A stretch of 64,000 nt of DNA from Rhizobiaceae bacterium (GCA_019635795.1 JAHBYV010000001.1:186001-250000); one strand, 5' to 3'. Positions 53,341 to 63,609 are shown, counted from the stretch's first letter. The notes: generated by a model not told the origin, from the sequence alone. Numbers and translations: made by a program.

Positions 53341-55224
53341 ATGGCGGCTGAAGCCGACACTTCCTCGCATGAAGAGCAATCGACACGGCGTTGGGCCATA
53401 GGCAAATTTCTGCCTGCGGTGCTTGCTATGCTGATTCTGGCTGTAATGCTTCCGGTGCTTCTCGTTGCCGCGTTCGCCGCACATGAGGTGACTGCGTGGT
53501 TGCTGCGGGACCGGGGTGATTTGCTGGTCGAATCCGTGGTGACACCAATTGAGACCGCAACGCTGCCAGTCTCAGTGCAGATTGATGCTGCGGCATCCAT
53601 GATGGCCAGCGGCGCAATTTCTTCTGAAAATCCGGGCGAATTTGGCGCATTTGTTCAAGGCCTGCTTGCCGCCTCGCCGCGCGCCGGGGGCATCGCTCTT
53701 ATCGAAACAGATGGCGCGTTGCGCAGGTGGAACAGGCTTGGGGAGGAGGCCGTTGCTGAAACGACTGGCACGGCCTTCCGCGAGCGACTGTTGAACGAAG
53801 CGAGAGAAGGCAAAGCCGGACGGTGGTCGGAACCAGTCTTCTCCCATAGCACTGGCGAAATTATATTTACCTACGCAGCGCCCGTTCGGCGCAATGGAGG
53901 GTTGGTAGGTATACTCGCTGCTTTCATGCTCGCGCGTTCGCTTTCCGAGGAATTGGCGGATATTGGCAAGCAATTCGACGTGACGCCCTTCCTGATTGCG
54001 CAAGACAAATATGTTGTTGCCCATCCCTCAATGGTGTCGCGGGAGGTGTTGCAGAAGGCGGTTGAGAACGAACAGCTTCCCACAATAGCCTCGCTGGGCG
54101 ATCCGGTACTCGCTTCCATGTGGAATGAAACCGGCAAGCTTGAACTTTCAATGCCATTGCGTGACGCGACCGGGCACCGGGCAAATGTCGATGGCACCTC
54201 GTATACCTATATCTACCGGAAGCTGGCGCTGCCCGGGGAAGCTGAAATGATTGCAGGTTTCTACCTTCCGACTTCAGCTACCCAGCAGGATCGATGGCTA
54301 AGTGCTGCTGTGACAGGCGTTGGCCTGCTGCTCATGGCATTGGCAATCTACGCTGCCACCTGGCTGGCGCGGGGACTTGCGCGCCCTATGATGGATTTTG
54401 GCGCGGCCTCGCGCGCCATCGGAGAGTTTGATTTCCGCGAAAAGGGTCTCCAGCATTGGGAAAACAGCCGTGTGGAAGAGGTTGCCGATACGGCTGCCGC
54501 AATGCGGCGAACCTCTCGGGCACTGACAGCATTCGAGCGCTACGTCCCGAAAACGCTGGTTCGTCAGTTGCTATCGCTCGGAAATGACAGCAGCCGTCCT
54601 GTTCGCCGCGATATGACGGTTATGTTTCTCGACCTCCAAGGCTACACGCGGTTTGCCAAGGATCGTCCCGCAGATGAGGTTGCTGACTATCTCGATACGA
54701 TCTTTGGCAGGATTGGCCCTATTATCGAGCAATGCGGCGGCACAATCGATAAATATACCGGCGATGGCCTGATGGCCTTTTGGGGCGCACCTTTGCCCGA
54801 TGAACTTCATGCAACGCACGCAGTAGAGGCGGCGATGAGAATCGCAGACGAATTAACGCCTTACATCCACGACCAACGCGAAAAAAGCGTCGAGCATTGC
54901 CGCATTCGCATCGGGATACATTCCGGCGAAGCGGTGGTTGGCGATCTCGGGTATGGCGGACGGATGAACTACACCGTTGTGGGTGACACGGTGAACATGG
55001 CGAAACGCACCGAGGGGGCAGGGCGCGTGGTGCCGCTCGAAATTGCCGTGGTTGTTGTGGTCACGCCAGCCGTAGTCAGCAAGGTACGTCTCGAAGAGGC
55101 CGGAATTGAACGCGCACCACTTGATGGCGGCGAAGTCCTTGGTCAACTTTGGCTGCTTGGAGAAGCGGCCAAAGTGAAAATCATGAATCCCGCTATTCAG
55201 GACCGTCCCGTCACACAGGGTTGA
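53341..55224 (+). CDS. membrane sensor adenylate cyclase (class III)
   Basis: About 627 residues from ATG 53341 (AGG six bases upstream; GTG 53335 also open). TM1 about 25-48, an extracytoplasmic Cache-like sensor about 50-315, TM2 about 320-343, a HAMP-like linker, then a cyclase domain from about 425. Metal Asp residues are in VMFLDLQGYT and KYTGDGLMAFWG; the purine Lys (IDKYTGD) and Asp (YTVVGDTVN) are kept, predicting ATP as substrate. Transition-state Asn and Arg are in TVNMAKRTE. It should make cAMP in response to a periplasmic signal. Divergent from the glycosyltransferase operon. Confidence 0.9.
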   Translation: MAAEADTSSHEEQSTRRWAIGKFLPAVLAMLILAVMLPVLLVAAFAAHEVTAWLLRDRGDLLVESVVTPIETATLPVSVQIDAAASMMASGAISSENPGEFGAFVQGLLAASPRAGGIALIETDGALRRWNRLGEEAVAETTGTAFRERLLNEAREGKAGRWSEPVFSHSTGEIIFTYAAPVRRNGGLVGILAAFMLARSLSEELADIGKQFDVTPFLIAQDKYVVAHPSMVSREVLQKAVENEQLPTIASLGDPVLASMWNETGKLELSMPLRDATGHRANVDGTSYTYIYRKLALPGEAEMIAGFYLPTSATQQDRWLSAAVTGVGLLLMALAIYAATWLARGLARPMMDFGAASRAIGEFDFREKGLQHWENSRVEEVADTAAAMRRTSRALTAFERYVPKTLVRQLLSLGNDSSRPVRRDMTVMFLDLQGYTRFAKDRPADEVADYLDTIFGRIGPIIEQCGGTIDKYTGDGLMAFWGAPLPDELHATHAVEAAMRIADELTPYIHDQREKSVEHCRIRIGIHSGEAVVGDLGYGGRMNYTVVGDTVNMAKRTEGAGRVVPLEIAVVVVVTPAVVSKVRLEEAGIERAPLDGGEVLGQLWLLGEAAKVKIMNPAIQDRPVTQG

Positions 55225-55735
55225 GCGTCATTGATGTTCCGGTCGCCGCAACATTCAGCCCCGTTTGGCCAGATACACTAAGCAACTGGAGATGAACGGA
55301 GCCGGTCGTACCACCAACCAGAACATTGGCTCCCGCGCCAATGCCAACGGTCGCCTCCGCGGTTGCACCGCGATAGCGCCCGGCCAACGACCCTTTGTGA
55401 TAGCCAGCAGTCGGGGCAAATACTGCCCAGACAATCCGGCCATGTTTGGTGAATCCAAGATCGACGCCAAGCTTCCTGACGACGCCAGAATAATTATCCG
55501 TGCCGCCGCGGACCGAATTGAATGTGCAATCGACCGTCTTGGCGGAGCCGAACACGTAACCTACACCGCCGCCTACATCGCAACGCAGTGTCCCGATCTT
55601 CACACCGCCGTAATCATCCATAGCCGGAGCTATTTCCGGGGCTGACGCATCTGCTGCCAGCGCGGAGGAGTAAGGCGCAATCGCCATAGAGGAAATCGCG
55701 ATTGACGCCGCTATTGCAGCGATTCTTTTTTTCAT
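55211..55735 (-). CDS. DUF992 secreted protein
   Basis: 174 residues with a signal peptide (about 1-28, AALA-AD). VKIGTLRCDVGGGVGYVFGSAKTVDCTF and GFTKHGRIVWAVFAPTAGYHKGSLAGRYRGATAEATVGIGAGANVLVGG are, by my recognition, the DUF992 family of Hyphomicrobiales. Predicted beta-rich periplasmic protein of unknown function; the two Cys may form a disulfide. Its 3' end overlaps the convergent cyclase gene by 14 bases. Confidence 0.88.
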   Translation of the reverse strand: MKKRIAAIAASIAISSMAIAPYSSALAADASAPEIAPAMDDYGGVKIGTLRCDVGGGVGYVFGSAKTVDCTFNSVRGGTDNYSGVVRKLGVDLGFTKHGRIVWAVFAPTAGYHKGSLAGRYRGATAEATVGIGAGANVLVGGTTGSVHLQLLSVSGQTGLNVAATGTSMTLNPV

Positions 55736-56040
55736 CTCTTAGCACTCCGGAACTTGTTCGTTCTCATCACAACCGTTATCCGCTGCGCGGCAAAATTGGC
55801 AAAACCGTGATGGACCTGTTGTTGCCGCTGGAGTAGGTTATGAGCTGAACAACGCGCGACGGTCGCGCGAGGTTGCCGGCGGAAAAAACGATAATGCAAG
55901 CACCCCGCTGCGGAACGAATTGCCTGAAAAGGCATTTCCTAAACTCGTGATCCAGATTGCAACTCAAAAACAACCTCAAGTGCATTGAGTGCGCTTGCGG
56001 GTTTCATCAAATGAAGCGCGCAATCTTTGCAGTGAGTAAG
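55736..56040. other. 305-bp intergenic region
   Basis: No gene seen. It holds the promoters of the DUF992 gene (minus) and the XRE gene (plus). The perfect dyad CGCGCGAC-G-GTCGCGCG lies at 55853-55869 and could be a DNA-binding site or hairpin. Confidence 0.4.
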
Positions 56041-56373
56041 ATGAGTAATCCACGCAAACCAAGTGTACATGATCGGGAACGCGGCCGACAGTTGGCGCGT
56101 ATGCGCAAGGATCGCGGTTTGTCGCAAGCCGAAGTTGCGTCCATGCTAGGCGTTTCGACACAGCAATATGGAAAGTATGAGCGTGGGGAGAACCGCCTCA
56201 CCGCTAGTAGATATGAGCTGCTGGAAGGTTTCTTCAGAGGTGAAAACACCGGTATGGAAGAAGCGGAGCAATCCAAATATCAAGCTCCCATTAGCAAAAG
56301 CTCATTACAGAAGAGCCTCGACCAGATTCGCGCTGCGGTTGATCTTCTTCAGCGTCATTTGGATCGGCTCTAA
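56041..56373 (+). CDS. XRE-family helix-turn-helix regulator
   Basis: 110 residues from ATG 56041; upstream in-frame starts exist and no strong ribosome-binding site decides. RGRQLARMRKDRGLSQAEVASMLGVSTQQYGKYERGENRLTASRYELLEGFF (about 13-65) is a Cro/C1-type DNA-binding domain. The C-terminal 40 residues look helical (SLDQIRAAVDLLQRHLDRL), perhaps for oligomerisation. Its end overlaps the convergent RES toxin gene by four bases, so it may be an extra regulator of that system or an unrelated neighbour. Confidence 0.8.
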   Translation: MSNPRKPSVHDRERGRQLARMRKDRGLSQAEVASMLGVSTQQYGKYERGENRLTASRYELLEGFFRGENTGMEEAEQSKYQAPISKSSLQKSLDQIRAAVDLLQRHLDRL

Positions 56374-57065
56374 GTAATCGCCAGCACTTTGCCGGTGTCC
56401 TGCTGCCGAACGTAGTCGACCCGCGTTCCATCCCAATGGTAGCTGTAGTGGCAGCCTTGAACCGGGATAGAAACGACATCAGGCCACAACGCTCCGATGC
56501 ATTTCCCTTGCGGCATGCGCACACTGTTCCAGACAAAGCCGTCGCTGCCACTTGTTCGCAACGTCCGACCGGCCATCTGTGACGCGGTGTAGTCAATCGG
56601 ATCGCGCGCACCCTGCACACCATTCATGTCGTGCAGGTCGCGATCTATGCTGCCAATGAGGACTCGGAAATCTGCAGTCCAGCCCGGCGCTTCGTTTGTG
56701 GCGAGCATGAATTTCTGGTGGTGGTGGATGGTTTCCGCCAGCGCGACGTCTTCACTGTCGCCTGCAAAGTAAATTCCGTAACTCCCATCCGTGAAACGTC
56801 CGGGTCGCGATGTTGAACAGTGGACAAACGGTGCCATGACATAGCTCGCGCCGGGGCCGGAAACGCGGCGGGCAGGGGGCACTTTCCCAAGTTCACCAAT
56901 CTCGAAACGAATTCGAGGGTTGGTTTTGGCTTCAACTGAAGCCAGCGCGTCCCAGTCGCGTGGGTCTGCAATGTCTTCAAACAGATGGATTGGCGGAAAG
57001 ATCGAGCGGATTATGCGGTAAGTGTTCGGCCAGTTCACCCGCTTCAGAACTGCGGCACTCACCAT
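56370..57065 (-). CDS. RES-domain toxin
   Basis: 231 residues of the RES family (named for conserved Arg, Glu, Ser). TYRIIRSIFPP has the Arg (about 17-20), ALAETIHHHQ the Glu (about 110) and WNSVRMPQG the Ser region (about 185). Characterised members modify or degrade NAD+ and are held by a cognate Xre/MbcA antitoxin, encoded here directly upstream with seven bases of overlap. At about 230 residues it is on the long side for the family. Confidence 0.85.
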   Translation of the reverse strand: MVSAAVLKRVNWPNTYRIIRSIFPPIHLFEDIADPRDWDALASVEAKTNPRIRFEIGELGKVPPARRVSGPGASYVMAPFVHCSTSRPGRFTDGSYGIYFAGDSEDVALAETIHHHQKFMLATNEAPGWTADFRVLIGSIDRDLHDMNGVQGARDPIDYTASQMAGRTLRTSGSDGFVWNSVRMPQGKCIGALWPDVVSIPVQGCHYSYHWDGTRVDYVRQQDTGKVLAIT

Positions 57066-57472
57066 GCGCCACGCTCAGAATCGATCCACTCACGCATCGC
57101 CGAAAGGTCAGCCATCTCGCCACGAAGCATAAGGTCTAGCGCGGATTTGCCGCCAAATGATGCGTTGGGCTTTTTGATCCACTCGTATCCCCGCGAGGGC
57201 TCGCGAAAGAGATAGCGCAGACCTTTGTGAATGCCCATCAAATGAGCCATGCGCATCCGAAGGTCGCGGTCGATGCGCCCGATAGCGCCATCTTTCCACC
57301 GCGCCCAGGTTCGCGCCGACATCCCGCCCAACAAAACGCACGCCTCTGAATCGGAGAGGTTCCAGGCTCTGAACAGATTGAGCGTGCTGCGCGCGAGTGC
57401 CGCCGCTTCCTCCTCAGTTATGTTGGGCGTGTCCACCGCAGCGGGTGTGGCTATCACCGGTTGAATCAACAT
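57059..57472 (-). CDS. Xre/MbcA/ParS-type antitoxin (DUF2384)
   Basis: 137 residues. An Xre-like N-terminal part (LNLFRAWNLSDSEACVLLGGMSARTWARWKDG, about 31-62) leads to the MbcA/ParS C-terminal toxin-binding domain (MAHLMGIHKGLRYLFREPSRGYEWIKKPNASFGGKSALDLMLRG). Typical partner of RES toxins, neutralising the toxin and repressing the operon. GGAGG six bases before the ATG is a strong ribosome site, expected for an antitoxin made in excess. A possible promoter is TTGCCA, 16 bases, TACATT within 57491-57530. Confidence 0.87.
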   Translation of the reverse strand: MLIQPVIATPAAVDTPNITEEEAAALARSTLNLFRAWNLSDSEACVLLGGMSARTWARWKDGAIGRIDRDLRMRMAHLMGIHKGLRYLFREPSRGYEWIKKPNASFGGKSALDLMLRGEMADLSAMREWIDSERGAW

Positions 57473-57695
57473 TCACGCCTCCGCATTTGGCATGAATGTA
57501 ATATAAAAATGACAAATGGCAAGCTAAATCAGTTTGGCCCGCTATGACGCCTCTGATGATTGTCGGTAGAAGGCCAGAGCCGCGCCCGCATTGGTGGTGA
57601 AATAGTCCTGCACGTCATCCTCGGCCTTGTGCCGAGGATCTAATCGCCCCGACACAGAGCATGAAGCGCAACCATTCAGGAGTTAGCCTGCCGCA

Positions 57696-57720
57696 AAAGG
57701 GCCGGGTTACCCGGCCCTTT
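57696..57720. terminator. Rho-independent terminator of nrdJ
   Basis: AAAGGGCCGGG-TTA-CCCGGCCCTTT, an 11-bp perfect stem with TTTTGC after it on the minus strand, 18 bases beyond the nrdJ stop. Confidence 0.85.
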
Positions 57721-57737
57721 GGTGCTTAAAATCGGCC

Positions 57738-60700
57738 TCAGCTGCAGCCGCTTGTTGCGCCGCAGGTGTCGCACTTTTCGCAGGTGCCATTGCGCACCAT
57801 TGTGAAGTTCGAGCACTCCGAGCAGATATTACCGGTGTAGCCCTGCGCGATTGAGCGGATGCGGCGTTCGGCTTCCACCTTTTTGGCTTCGGCCTTGGCG
57901 GCAGCGGCGTCTGCTTGCGCCTTGTCGGAGAAGAGAGCGGTTGCCGCCGGTTCGCCTTCGTCAAACAGATCTGGCGGGCTGTCCTCTTCTACTTCTTCGG
58001 CAAACTCTGCTGCGCGCTCTTCATAGTCACGCTTGAAGGCTGAGACTTCTTCGCTTTTCACAAGCGACAACACGTTCGAGCCGGAAAAGGCTGTCGGTGC
58101 TACACGAGCAGAAGAGGGCGCACTGGCGGATGACATGCCCTTGGCGTCATTGCCTTTGCTGACGAGCGTTGGCTTGTGACCACGCGTCCAGCCGGTCGAG
58201 ATCAGATTTGTCCGGCCTTCTTCGATGCCCTTGCCGAGCGATGTGTTAGAGAAGTCAGACATATCGACATGCGCAAGATCGTGACGCCCCAGATAAGAGA
58301 CCGCCAATTCGCGGAACACATAATCCAGAATTGATGTCGCGTTCTTGATGGCATCGTTGCCCACGACCATCCCGGCAGGCTCGAACTTGGTAAAGGTGAA
58401 CGCCTCGACATATTCTTCGAGCGGAACGCCATATTGAAGGCCAAGCGAAATCGCGATGGCGAAATTGTTCATCATGGCGCGGAAAGCAGCGCCTTCCTTG
58501 TGCATGTCGATGAAAATTTCACCCAGACGACCGTCGCCAAACTCACCTGTTCTCAAGTAAACCTTGTGGCCACCAATGATTGCCTTTTGCGTATAACCTT
58601 GACGGCGGTTCGGCAGTTTCTCCCGGTCGCGATACAGCTTTTCGACAATGCGCTCGACAATCTTCTCCGTAACCTGAGTTGCGCGCGCTGCGGCGGGCTG
58701 GGCAATCAGCGCCTCCACGACATCATCCTCGTCTTCCTCATCATCGGCTATGAGGGCAGAATTAAGCGGCTGGGACAGCTTCGAGCCGTCGCGATAGAGT
58801 GCGTTGGCTTTCAAGGCCAGCTTCCAGGAAAGCATGTAGGCTTCCTTGCAATCCTCAACGGTTGCCTCATTTGGCATATTGATCGTCTTGGAGATTGCAC
58901 CTGAAATGAAGGGCTGTGCCGCCGCCATCATGCGGATGTGCGATTCCACTGAAAGATAACGCTTGCCGATCTTGCCGCATGGGTTGGCGCAATCGAAAAC
59001 CGGATAATGCTCGGTCTTGAGGAACGGCGCGCCTTCCAGTGTCATTGCGCCGCAAACATGGATGTTTGCCGCTTCAATGTCCTTCTTCGAGAAGCCAAGC
59101 GCTGGCAGCATCTCGAAAGAGAAGTCATTGAGCTGTTCTTCAGTAAATCCTAGCGCGGTCTTGCAGAAATCTTCGCCGAGCGTCCACTTGTTGAAGGCAA
59201 ACTTGATATCGAAAGCCGATTTCAGCGCTATATTCAGAGCTTCAATTTTTTCCTCGTTGAAGCCCTTGGAGCGCAGGGTTCCGGGGTTAATGCCGGGTGC
59301 CTGATTCAAATTGCCATGACCAACGGCATAGGCCTCGATCTCGGCAATCTGACTCTCGGAATACCCAAGCGTACGCAGCGCTTCCGGCACGGCGCGGTTT
59401 ATAATCTTGAAGTATCCGCCGCCAGCCAGCTTTTTGAACTTTACCAGAGCAAAATCGGGCTCAATGCCTGTTGTGTCGCAATCCATGACGAGGCCGATTG
59501 TGCCTGTCGGCGCGATAACGGTGGCTTGCGCGTTGCGATAGCCATGCTCTTCGCCAAGCTCCAGCGCGCGATCCCATGCGGCTTTTGCACGTTCGCCAAG
59601 CTCCGCCTGCTTCAGATCAGCATGATTGATCGGAACCGGATTGACGGCCAGCTTCTCGTAACCGTCGCGCTCTCCATAAGCAGCGCGGCGATGGTTGCGC
59701 ATAACACGCAACATGCTGTCAGCGTTGCGGTCATAATCAGAAAAAGCACCAAGTTCGGACGCCATCTCGGCAGATGTCGCGTAGGAGATGCCGGTCATGA
59801 TTGCAGTAATTGCGGCACAAATTGCGCGGCCTTCCGTCGAATCATAGGGAATGCCCGATGTCATCAGCAAGCCGCCAATGTTGGCATAACCCAGACCGAG
59901 CGTACGATATTCGTAAGAAAGCTTGGCAATTTCCTTTGACGGGAATTGCGCCATCATCACCGATATTTCCAGCACGATGGTCCACAGGCGCACCGAATGC
60001 TCGAAGGCGTCTACATCAAATGTGCCGTCTGCCTTGCGGTATGGCAACAGGTTGATCGAAGCCAGGTTGCAGGCCGTGTCATCAAGGAACATATATTCCG
60101 AGCAGGGGTTCGACGCGCGGATCGGCCCCGCAGCAGGCGAAGTATGCCAATCATTCATCGTCGTGTTGAAATGCAATCCGGGGTCCGCTGAGGCCCAGGC
60201 CGCATAGCCAATCTTCTCCCACAGATCGCGCGCCTTGAGCGCCTTGTATGGCTTCCCGTCAGTGCGGCGGATCAGGTTCCAATCACCGTCATTTTCCACG
60301 GCACGCAAGAAATCATCCTTGAGGGAGATTGAATTGTTCGAGTTCTGGCCGGAAACGGTGAGATAGGCTTCTGAATCCCAGTCTGTATCGTAGGTCTGGA
60401 AATCAATAGATGTGTAGCCTTGGCGCGCAAACTGTATGACGCGCTTGACGTAGTTCTCAGGAACCGAATTTTTCTTCGCGGCCTTGATTTCGCGCTTCAA
60501 CGCCGGATTCTTGGCCGGGTCGAAACAATCATCATTGTCTCCCTCGCAATTCACGCAGGCGGACATGATCTTCGTCAGGTGCTGCTTGACGATCTTCGAG
60601 CCGGTGACAAGCGCGGCGACCTTCTGCTCTTCCTTCACCTTCCAGTCGATGAAGGCCTCAATATCAGGGTGGTCGGCATCAACGATCACCATCTTGGCCG

Positions 60701-61529
60701 CCCGGCGCGTCGTACCGCCAGACTTGATCGCACCCGCAGCGCGGTCACCGATCTTGAGGAACGACATAAGGCCGGAGGACTTGCCACCGCCGGAAAGCTT
60801 TTCGCCTTCGCCACGCAGCATCGAAAAATTGGAACCAGTGCCGGAGCCGTACTTGAACAGGCGCGCCTCACGCACCCACAGATCCATAATGCCACCTTCA
60901 TTTACCAGATCGTCCTGAACGGACTGGATGAAGCAGGCATGTGGTTGCGGATGCTCGTAGGCAGATTTGGATTTTGTCAGCTTGCCGGTAAATGGATCGA
61001 CATAGAAATGGCCTTGGCCGGGACCGTCGATTCCATATGCCCAATGCAGGCCGGTGTTGAACCATTGAGGTGAGTTCGGCGCAACACGCTGGGTTGCCAG
61101 CATGTAGGCCAGCTCATCGCGGAAGGTTTGCGCATCTGCCTCTGAGGCGAAATATCCGCCCTTCCAGCCCCAATAGGTCCATGTGCCGGCAAGACGGTCG
61201 AAAACCTGACGTGCGTCGGTTTCTGAACCATAGCGCTGATCTTCCGGCAGTTTTACCAGTTCGGCCTCATCGGCCACGGAACGCCAGAGGAACGATGGGA
61301 CGCTATTTTCCTCAATCTTCTTCAGCCGTGCGGGAACGCCAGCCTTGCGAAAATACTTCTGAGCCAGAACATCAGTTGCGACCTGGCTGAACTGCGCGGG
61401 CACATCAATATCGGCCAGCCGGAACACGATTGAACCGTCGGGGTTCTTGATTTCAGAAACCGCTTTCCGGAACTCGATATCCGCATAGGCCGATTGGCCT
61501 TCTTTCGTGAACCGCCGTTCAATACGCAT
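57738..61529 (-). CDS. nrdJ: vitamin B12-dependent ribonucleoside-diphosphate reductase (class II)
   Basis: 1263 residues, the long rhizobial form. It reduces ribonucleotides using adenosylcobalamin. [23 protein letters not shown] has an active-site Cys, [36 protein letters not shown] forms the conserved barrel segment, and the C-terminal tail [28 protein letters not shown] carries cysteines for metal binding or re-reduction. Between barrel and tail is a TSCPD-like domain ([25 protein letters not shown]). Single gene with its own terminator and a pair of NrdR boxes about 240 bases upstream. No ATP cone was obvious to me. Confidence 0.96.
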   Translation of the reverse strand: MRIERRFTKEGQSAYADIEFRKAVSEIKNPDGSIVFRLADIDVPAQFSQVATDVLAQKYFRKAGVPARLKKIEENSVPSFLWRSVADEAELVKLPEDQRYGSETDARQVFDRLAGTWTYWGWKGGYFASEADAQTFRDELAYMLATQRVAPNSPQWFNTGLHWAYGIDGPGQGHFYVDPFTGKLTKSKSAYEHPQPHACFIQSVQDDLVNEGGIMDLWVREARLFKYGSGTGSNFSMLRGEGEKLSGGGKSSGLMSFLKIGDRAAGAIKSGGTTRRAAKMVIVDADHPDIEAFIDWKVKEEQKVAALVTGSKIVKQHLTKIMSACVNCEGDNDDCFDPAKNPALKREIKAAKKNSVPENYVKRVIQFARQGYTSIDFQTYDTDWDSEAYLTVSGQNSNNSISLKDDFLRAVENDGDWNLIRRTDGKPYKALKARDLWEKIGYAAWASADPGLHFNTTMNDWHTSPAAGPIRASNPCSEYMFLDDTACNLASINLLPYRKADGTFDVDAFEHSVRLWTIVLEISVMMAQFPSKEIAKLSYEYRTLGLGYANIGGLLMTSGIPYDSTEGRAICAAITAIMTGISYATSAEMASELGAFSDYDRNADSMLRVMRNHRRAAYGERDGYEKLAVNPVPINHADLKQAELGERAKAAWDRALELGEEHGYRNAQATVIAPTGTIGLVMDCDTTGIEPDFALVKFKKLAGGGYFKIINRAVPEALRTLGYSESQIAEIEAYAVGHGNLNQAPGINPGTLRSKGFNEEKIEALNIALKSAFDIKFAFNKWTLGEDFCKTALGFTEEQLNDFSFEMLPALGFSKKDIEAANIHVCGAMTLEGAPFLKTEHYPVFDCANPCGKIGKRYLSVESHIRMMAAAQPFISGAISKTINMPNEATVEDCKEAYMLSWKLALKANALYRDGSKLSQPLNSALIADDEEDEDDVVEALIAQPAAARATQVTEKIVERIVEKLYRDREKLPNRRQGYTQKAIIGGHKVYLRTGEFGDGRLGEIFIDMHKEGAAFRAMMNNFAIAISLGLQYGVPLEEYVEAFTFTKFEPAGMVVGNDAIKNATSILDYVFRELAVSYLGRHDLAHVDMSDFSNTSLGKGIEEGRTNLISTGWTRGHKPTLVSKGNDAKGMSSASAPSSARVAPTAFSGSNVLSLVKSEEVSAFKRDYEERAAEFAEEVEEDSPPDLFDEGEPAATALFSDKAQADAAAAKAEAKKVEAERRIRSIAQGYTGNICSECSNFTMVRNGTCEKCDTCGATSGCS

Positions 61530-62167
61530 CCTTATCGTCCCTCGTTCCGTCTATATATAGCACATCTGGGGGCGAGCCCGCAGGCTCTCTTGATGTGCAA
61601 ATTGCATGTCCCGTCCAGACGCTATCTTGCGCCCGGCTCTACAACTCTTCGACCTTCACCTGTCTCACGCGCGGAAAACAAACCGTCTACAGAATTTTCC
61701 GACTTTTCGCGGTGGCCCTGCCAGCCTTTCCGCTTGGGCGGAGCGTCTTTCCTTTTCGAAGAAATAACGCTCTATCTTGTGTTGATTGTGCTTTCAAACA
61801 CTAAATATAGTGTTAACAGCTTATTTTTTCCACCCCGTATTTTGTCATTATCTCCCACCTGAATCGGGACCAATCGACCCGGGCCGCGCGCAACGACTAG
61901 CATCGCTGAACGCGCACAAATCCCTCAAAAACTGGAAAAAAACGGACCGGCGACGAACTTGCCGGCCACGCCCTCAACAAGGGTGCATAGCCCATAAAAA
62001 GCGACTCGCTCCGAGCCGTCAAGGGATCGTTTGTTAAACTTTGATGACCGCTATATGTTGTGCGTCGAGCATGTGGATAGCGGGGACTTTTCATTGCCTG
62101 AACATGCCGTGATGCGTCCGGCTCGCTTTGCGTGCGAATCGTGCCGAACCTGCCCGTCTGGCAGTGA
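61530..62167. other. 638-bp intergenic region upstream of nrdJ
   Basis: No gene seen. The NrdR operator pair and a likely nrdJ promoter lie at 61767-61813, leaving a 5' leader of about 230 bases. I found no conserved cobalamin-riboswitch B12 box in it. The rest (61860-62167) lies between the nrdJ promoter and the gpt stop and shows nothing I can name. Confidence 0.45.
61767..61813 (-). promoter_or_regulatory. paired NrdR boxes and nrdJ promoter
   Basis: Box 1 ACACTAAATATAGTGT (61798-61813) is a full match to the 16-bp NrdR-box pattern ACACWATATATWGTGT apart from one position; box 2 ACGCTCTATCTTGTGT (61767-61782) is weaker. Their starts are 31 bp apart, three helical turns, as is usual for NrdR tandem sites. 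On the minus strand TTGAAA (61792-61797) and TAGAGC (61769-61774), 17 bp apart, could be -35 and -10, so bound NrdR would block the promoter. nrdR itself is not in the window. Confidence 0.8.
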
Positions 62168-62665
62168 TTAGCCGGGGTTCGCTTCAGCAATTGGCTTTTG
62201 ATACGTAAAGCCCATATCCCACGGGAAATATATCCACGTATCCTGGCTGACCTCGGTCACAAAGGTGTCTACCAGCGGGCGGCCCTTCGGCTTCGCGTAG
62301 ACCGTAGCAAAATGTGCCTTTGGCATCATTGCCCGCACAATGGCGGCAGTTTTCCCGGTGTCGGTCAGGTCGTCCACGATCAATACGTTTGAACCGTCAT
62401 TCTCCAGAAGGGCAGGGGTTATCTCTTTGAGAACCTGCAACTCACCTTGCGAGGTGTAATCATGGTAGGATGCGACGCTTACCGTTTCGATGACACGAAT
62501 GCCGAGTTCGCGCGATATAATTGCCGCGGGAACCAGCCCGCCACGCGTGATGCAAACAATGGCTTTCCAGCTATTCCCAGCACCTGCGAGCCGCCAGGCG
62601 AGCGCGCGCGCGTCACGGTGGAACTGATCCCAGGAAACGGGGAAAGCTTTTTCGGGAAGCGACAT
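62168..62665 (-). CDS. gpt: xanthine phosphoribosyltransferase
   Basis: 165 residues. Salvages xanthine and guanine to XMP and GMP with [20 protein letters not shown] and [29 protein letters not shown] are conserved in Gpt, and [14 protein letters not shown] (about 93-106) is the PRPP-binding loop. FPWDMGF near the end is also typical. It lies 70 bases downstream of the CinA-like gene on the same strand. Confidence 0.93.
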   Translation of the reverse strand: MSLPEKAFPVSWDQFHRDARALAWRLAGAGNSWKAIVCITRGGLVPAAIISRELGIRVIETVSVASYHDYTSQGELQVLKEITPALLENDGSNVLIVDDLTDTGKTAAIVRAMMPKAHFATVYAKPKGRPLVDTFVTEVSQDTWIYFPWDMGFTYQKPIAEANPG

Positions 62666-62735
62666 GATTGCACTCCAGCGGGGTATGCGGCGGAATTAGC
62701 GGCAAATAGCGTTCATTGGCAAGCGGATCATTGCG

Positions 62736-63482
62736 TTATGCTGATGATTCGGTCGTTATCGCCTTGACCATTTCCTCAACCGCGCGTCTTGCTCTCTCAA
62801 GTGTTTCGCTATCCCGTGCGCGAACGACAAGCTCGGTCCAAAAGCTGCCTTCCTGGAACTTGGGATAGGAGCCGATGATGGTATCGGGAAAGTCCTTCTG
62901 GATTTGGGCAAGCGGCAACCCGATCGTGCCTTCGCCAAAAGGACAGTGAACTGTCGCAGATAACAGCTTTGTGCCGGTTTCAAGGGTTGGCAGAACGTTG
63001 TCCAGCATTGCCTGGAATATTTCTGGCACGCCAGCCATCACGTGCACATTCTCAATGCGAAAGCCCGGTGCTACCGAGACGGGATTGTCTATATGTACCG
63101 CGCCTTTTGGCATTCTCGCCATGCGTTTGCGCGTGTCGGTGAACTCAATTCCGCGACGGGCATAGCTTTGCGCCATCAGCGCAAGGGCTTTTTCATCATA
63201 TTCGCATGGCAAGCCAAATGCTGCAGAAACGGCATCAGCGGTTATGTCGTCATGTGTCGGCCCTATGCCGCCCGTGGTGAACACATATCGGTAGGCAGCG
63301 CGCAAGGCGTTTACGGCATTGACGATAGCTGGTTCCTCATCCGGAACAATTCGAACCTCTTTCAAATCAATTCCGACGGCCGTCATGACGTCGGCCAGAT
63401 GCCCAATGTTGCGATCCTTGGTCCGACCGGAGAGAATCTCGTCTCCGATAACAAGCATTGCGGCGGTAATGATCTTGCTCAT
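62736..63482 (-). CDS. CinA/MoaB-like molybdopterin-binding domain protein
   Basis: 248 residues consisting of the MPT-binding (MoCF) domain only: AAMLVIGDEILSGRTKDRN (about 7-25) and VFTTGGIGPTHDDITADAVSAAFG (about 67-90). This corresponds to the N-terminal half of CinA without the C-terminal nicotinamide-nucleotide amidase domain. Annotated relatives are called competence/damage-inducible protein A, but the role is not established. Likely co-transcribed with gpt. Confidence 0.88.
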   Translation of the reverse strand: MSKIITAAMLVIGDEILSGRTKDRNIGHLADVMTAVGIDLKEVRIVPDEEPAIVNAVNALRAAYRYVFTTGGIGPTHDDITADAVSAAFGLPCEYDEKALALMAQSYARRGIEFTDTRKRMARMPKGAVHIDNPVSVAPGFRIENVHVMAGVPEIFQAMLDNVLPTLETGTKLLSATVHCPFGEGTIGLPLAQIQKDFPDTIIGSYPKFQEGSFWTELVVRARDSETLERARRAVEEMVKAITTESSA

Positions 63483-63609
63483 GGTTCTGCCCTCTTAGGA
63501 GAATCCATAGAGGCGAGGAGCGTTACAAGCAACGCCCTGAGCAAGTTGGTTCCAGGAGATCATGATGCAGGTCGGCGAACGCAGGCACGAAAGCGCCGAC
63601 CTTTAGTGG

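Noticed and set aside
61530-61766. Cobalamin riboswitch in the nrdJ leader
   Set aside because: I could not find the conserved B12 box or the expected paired elements, and the NrdR boxes already explain control.
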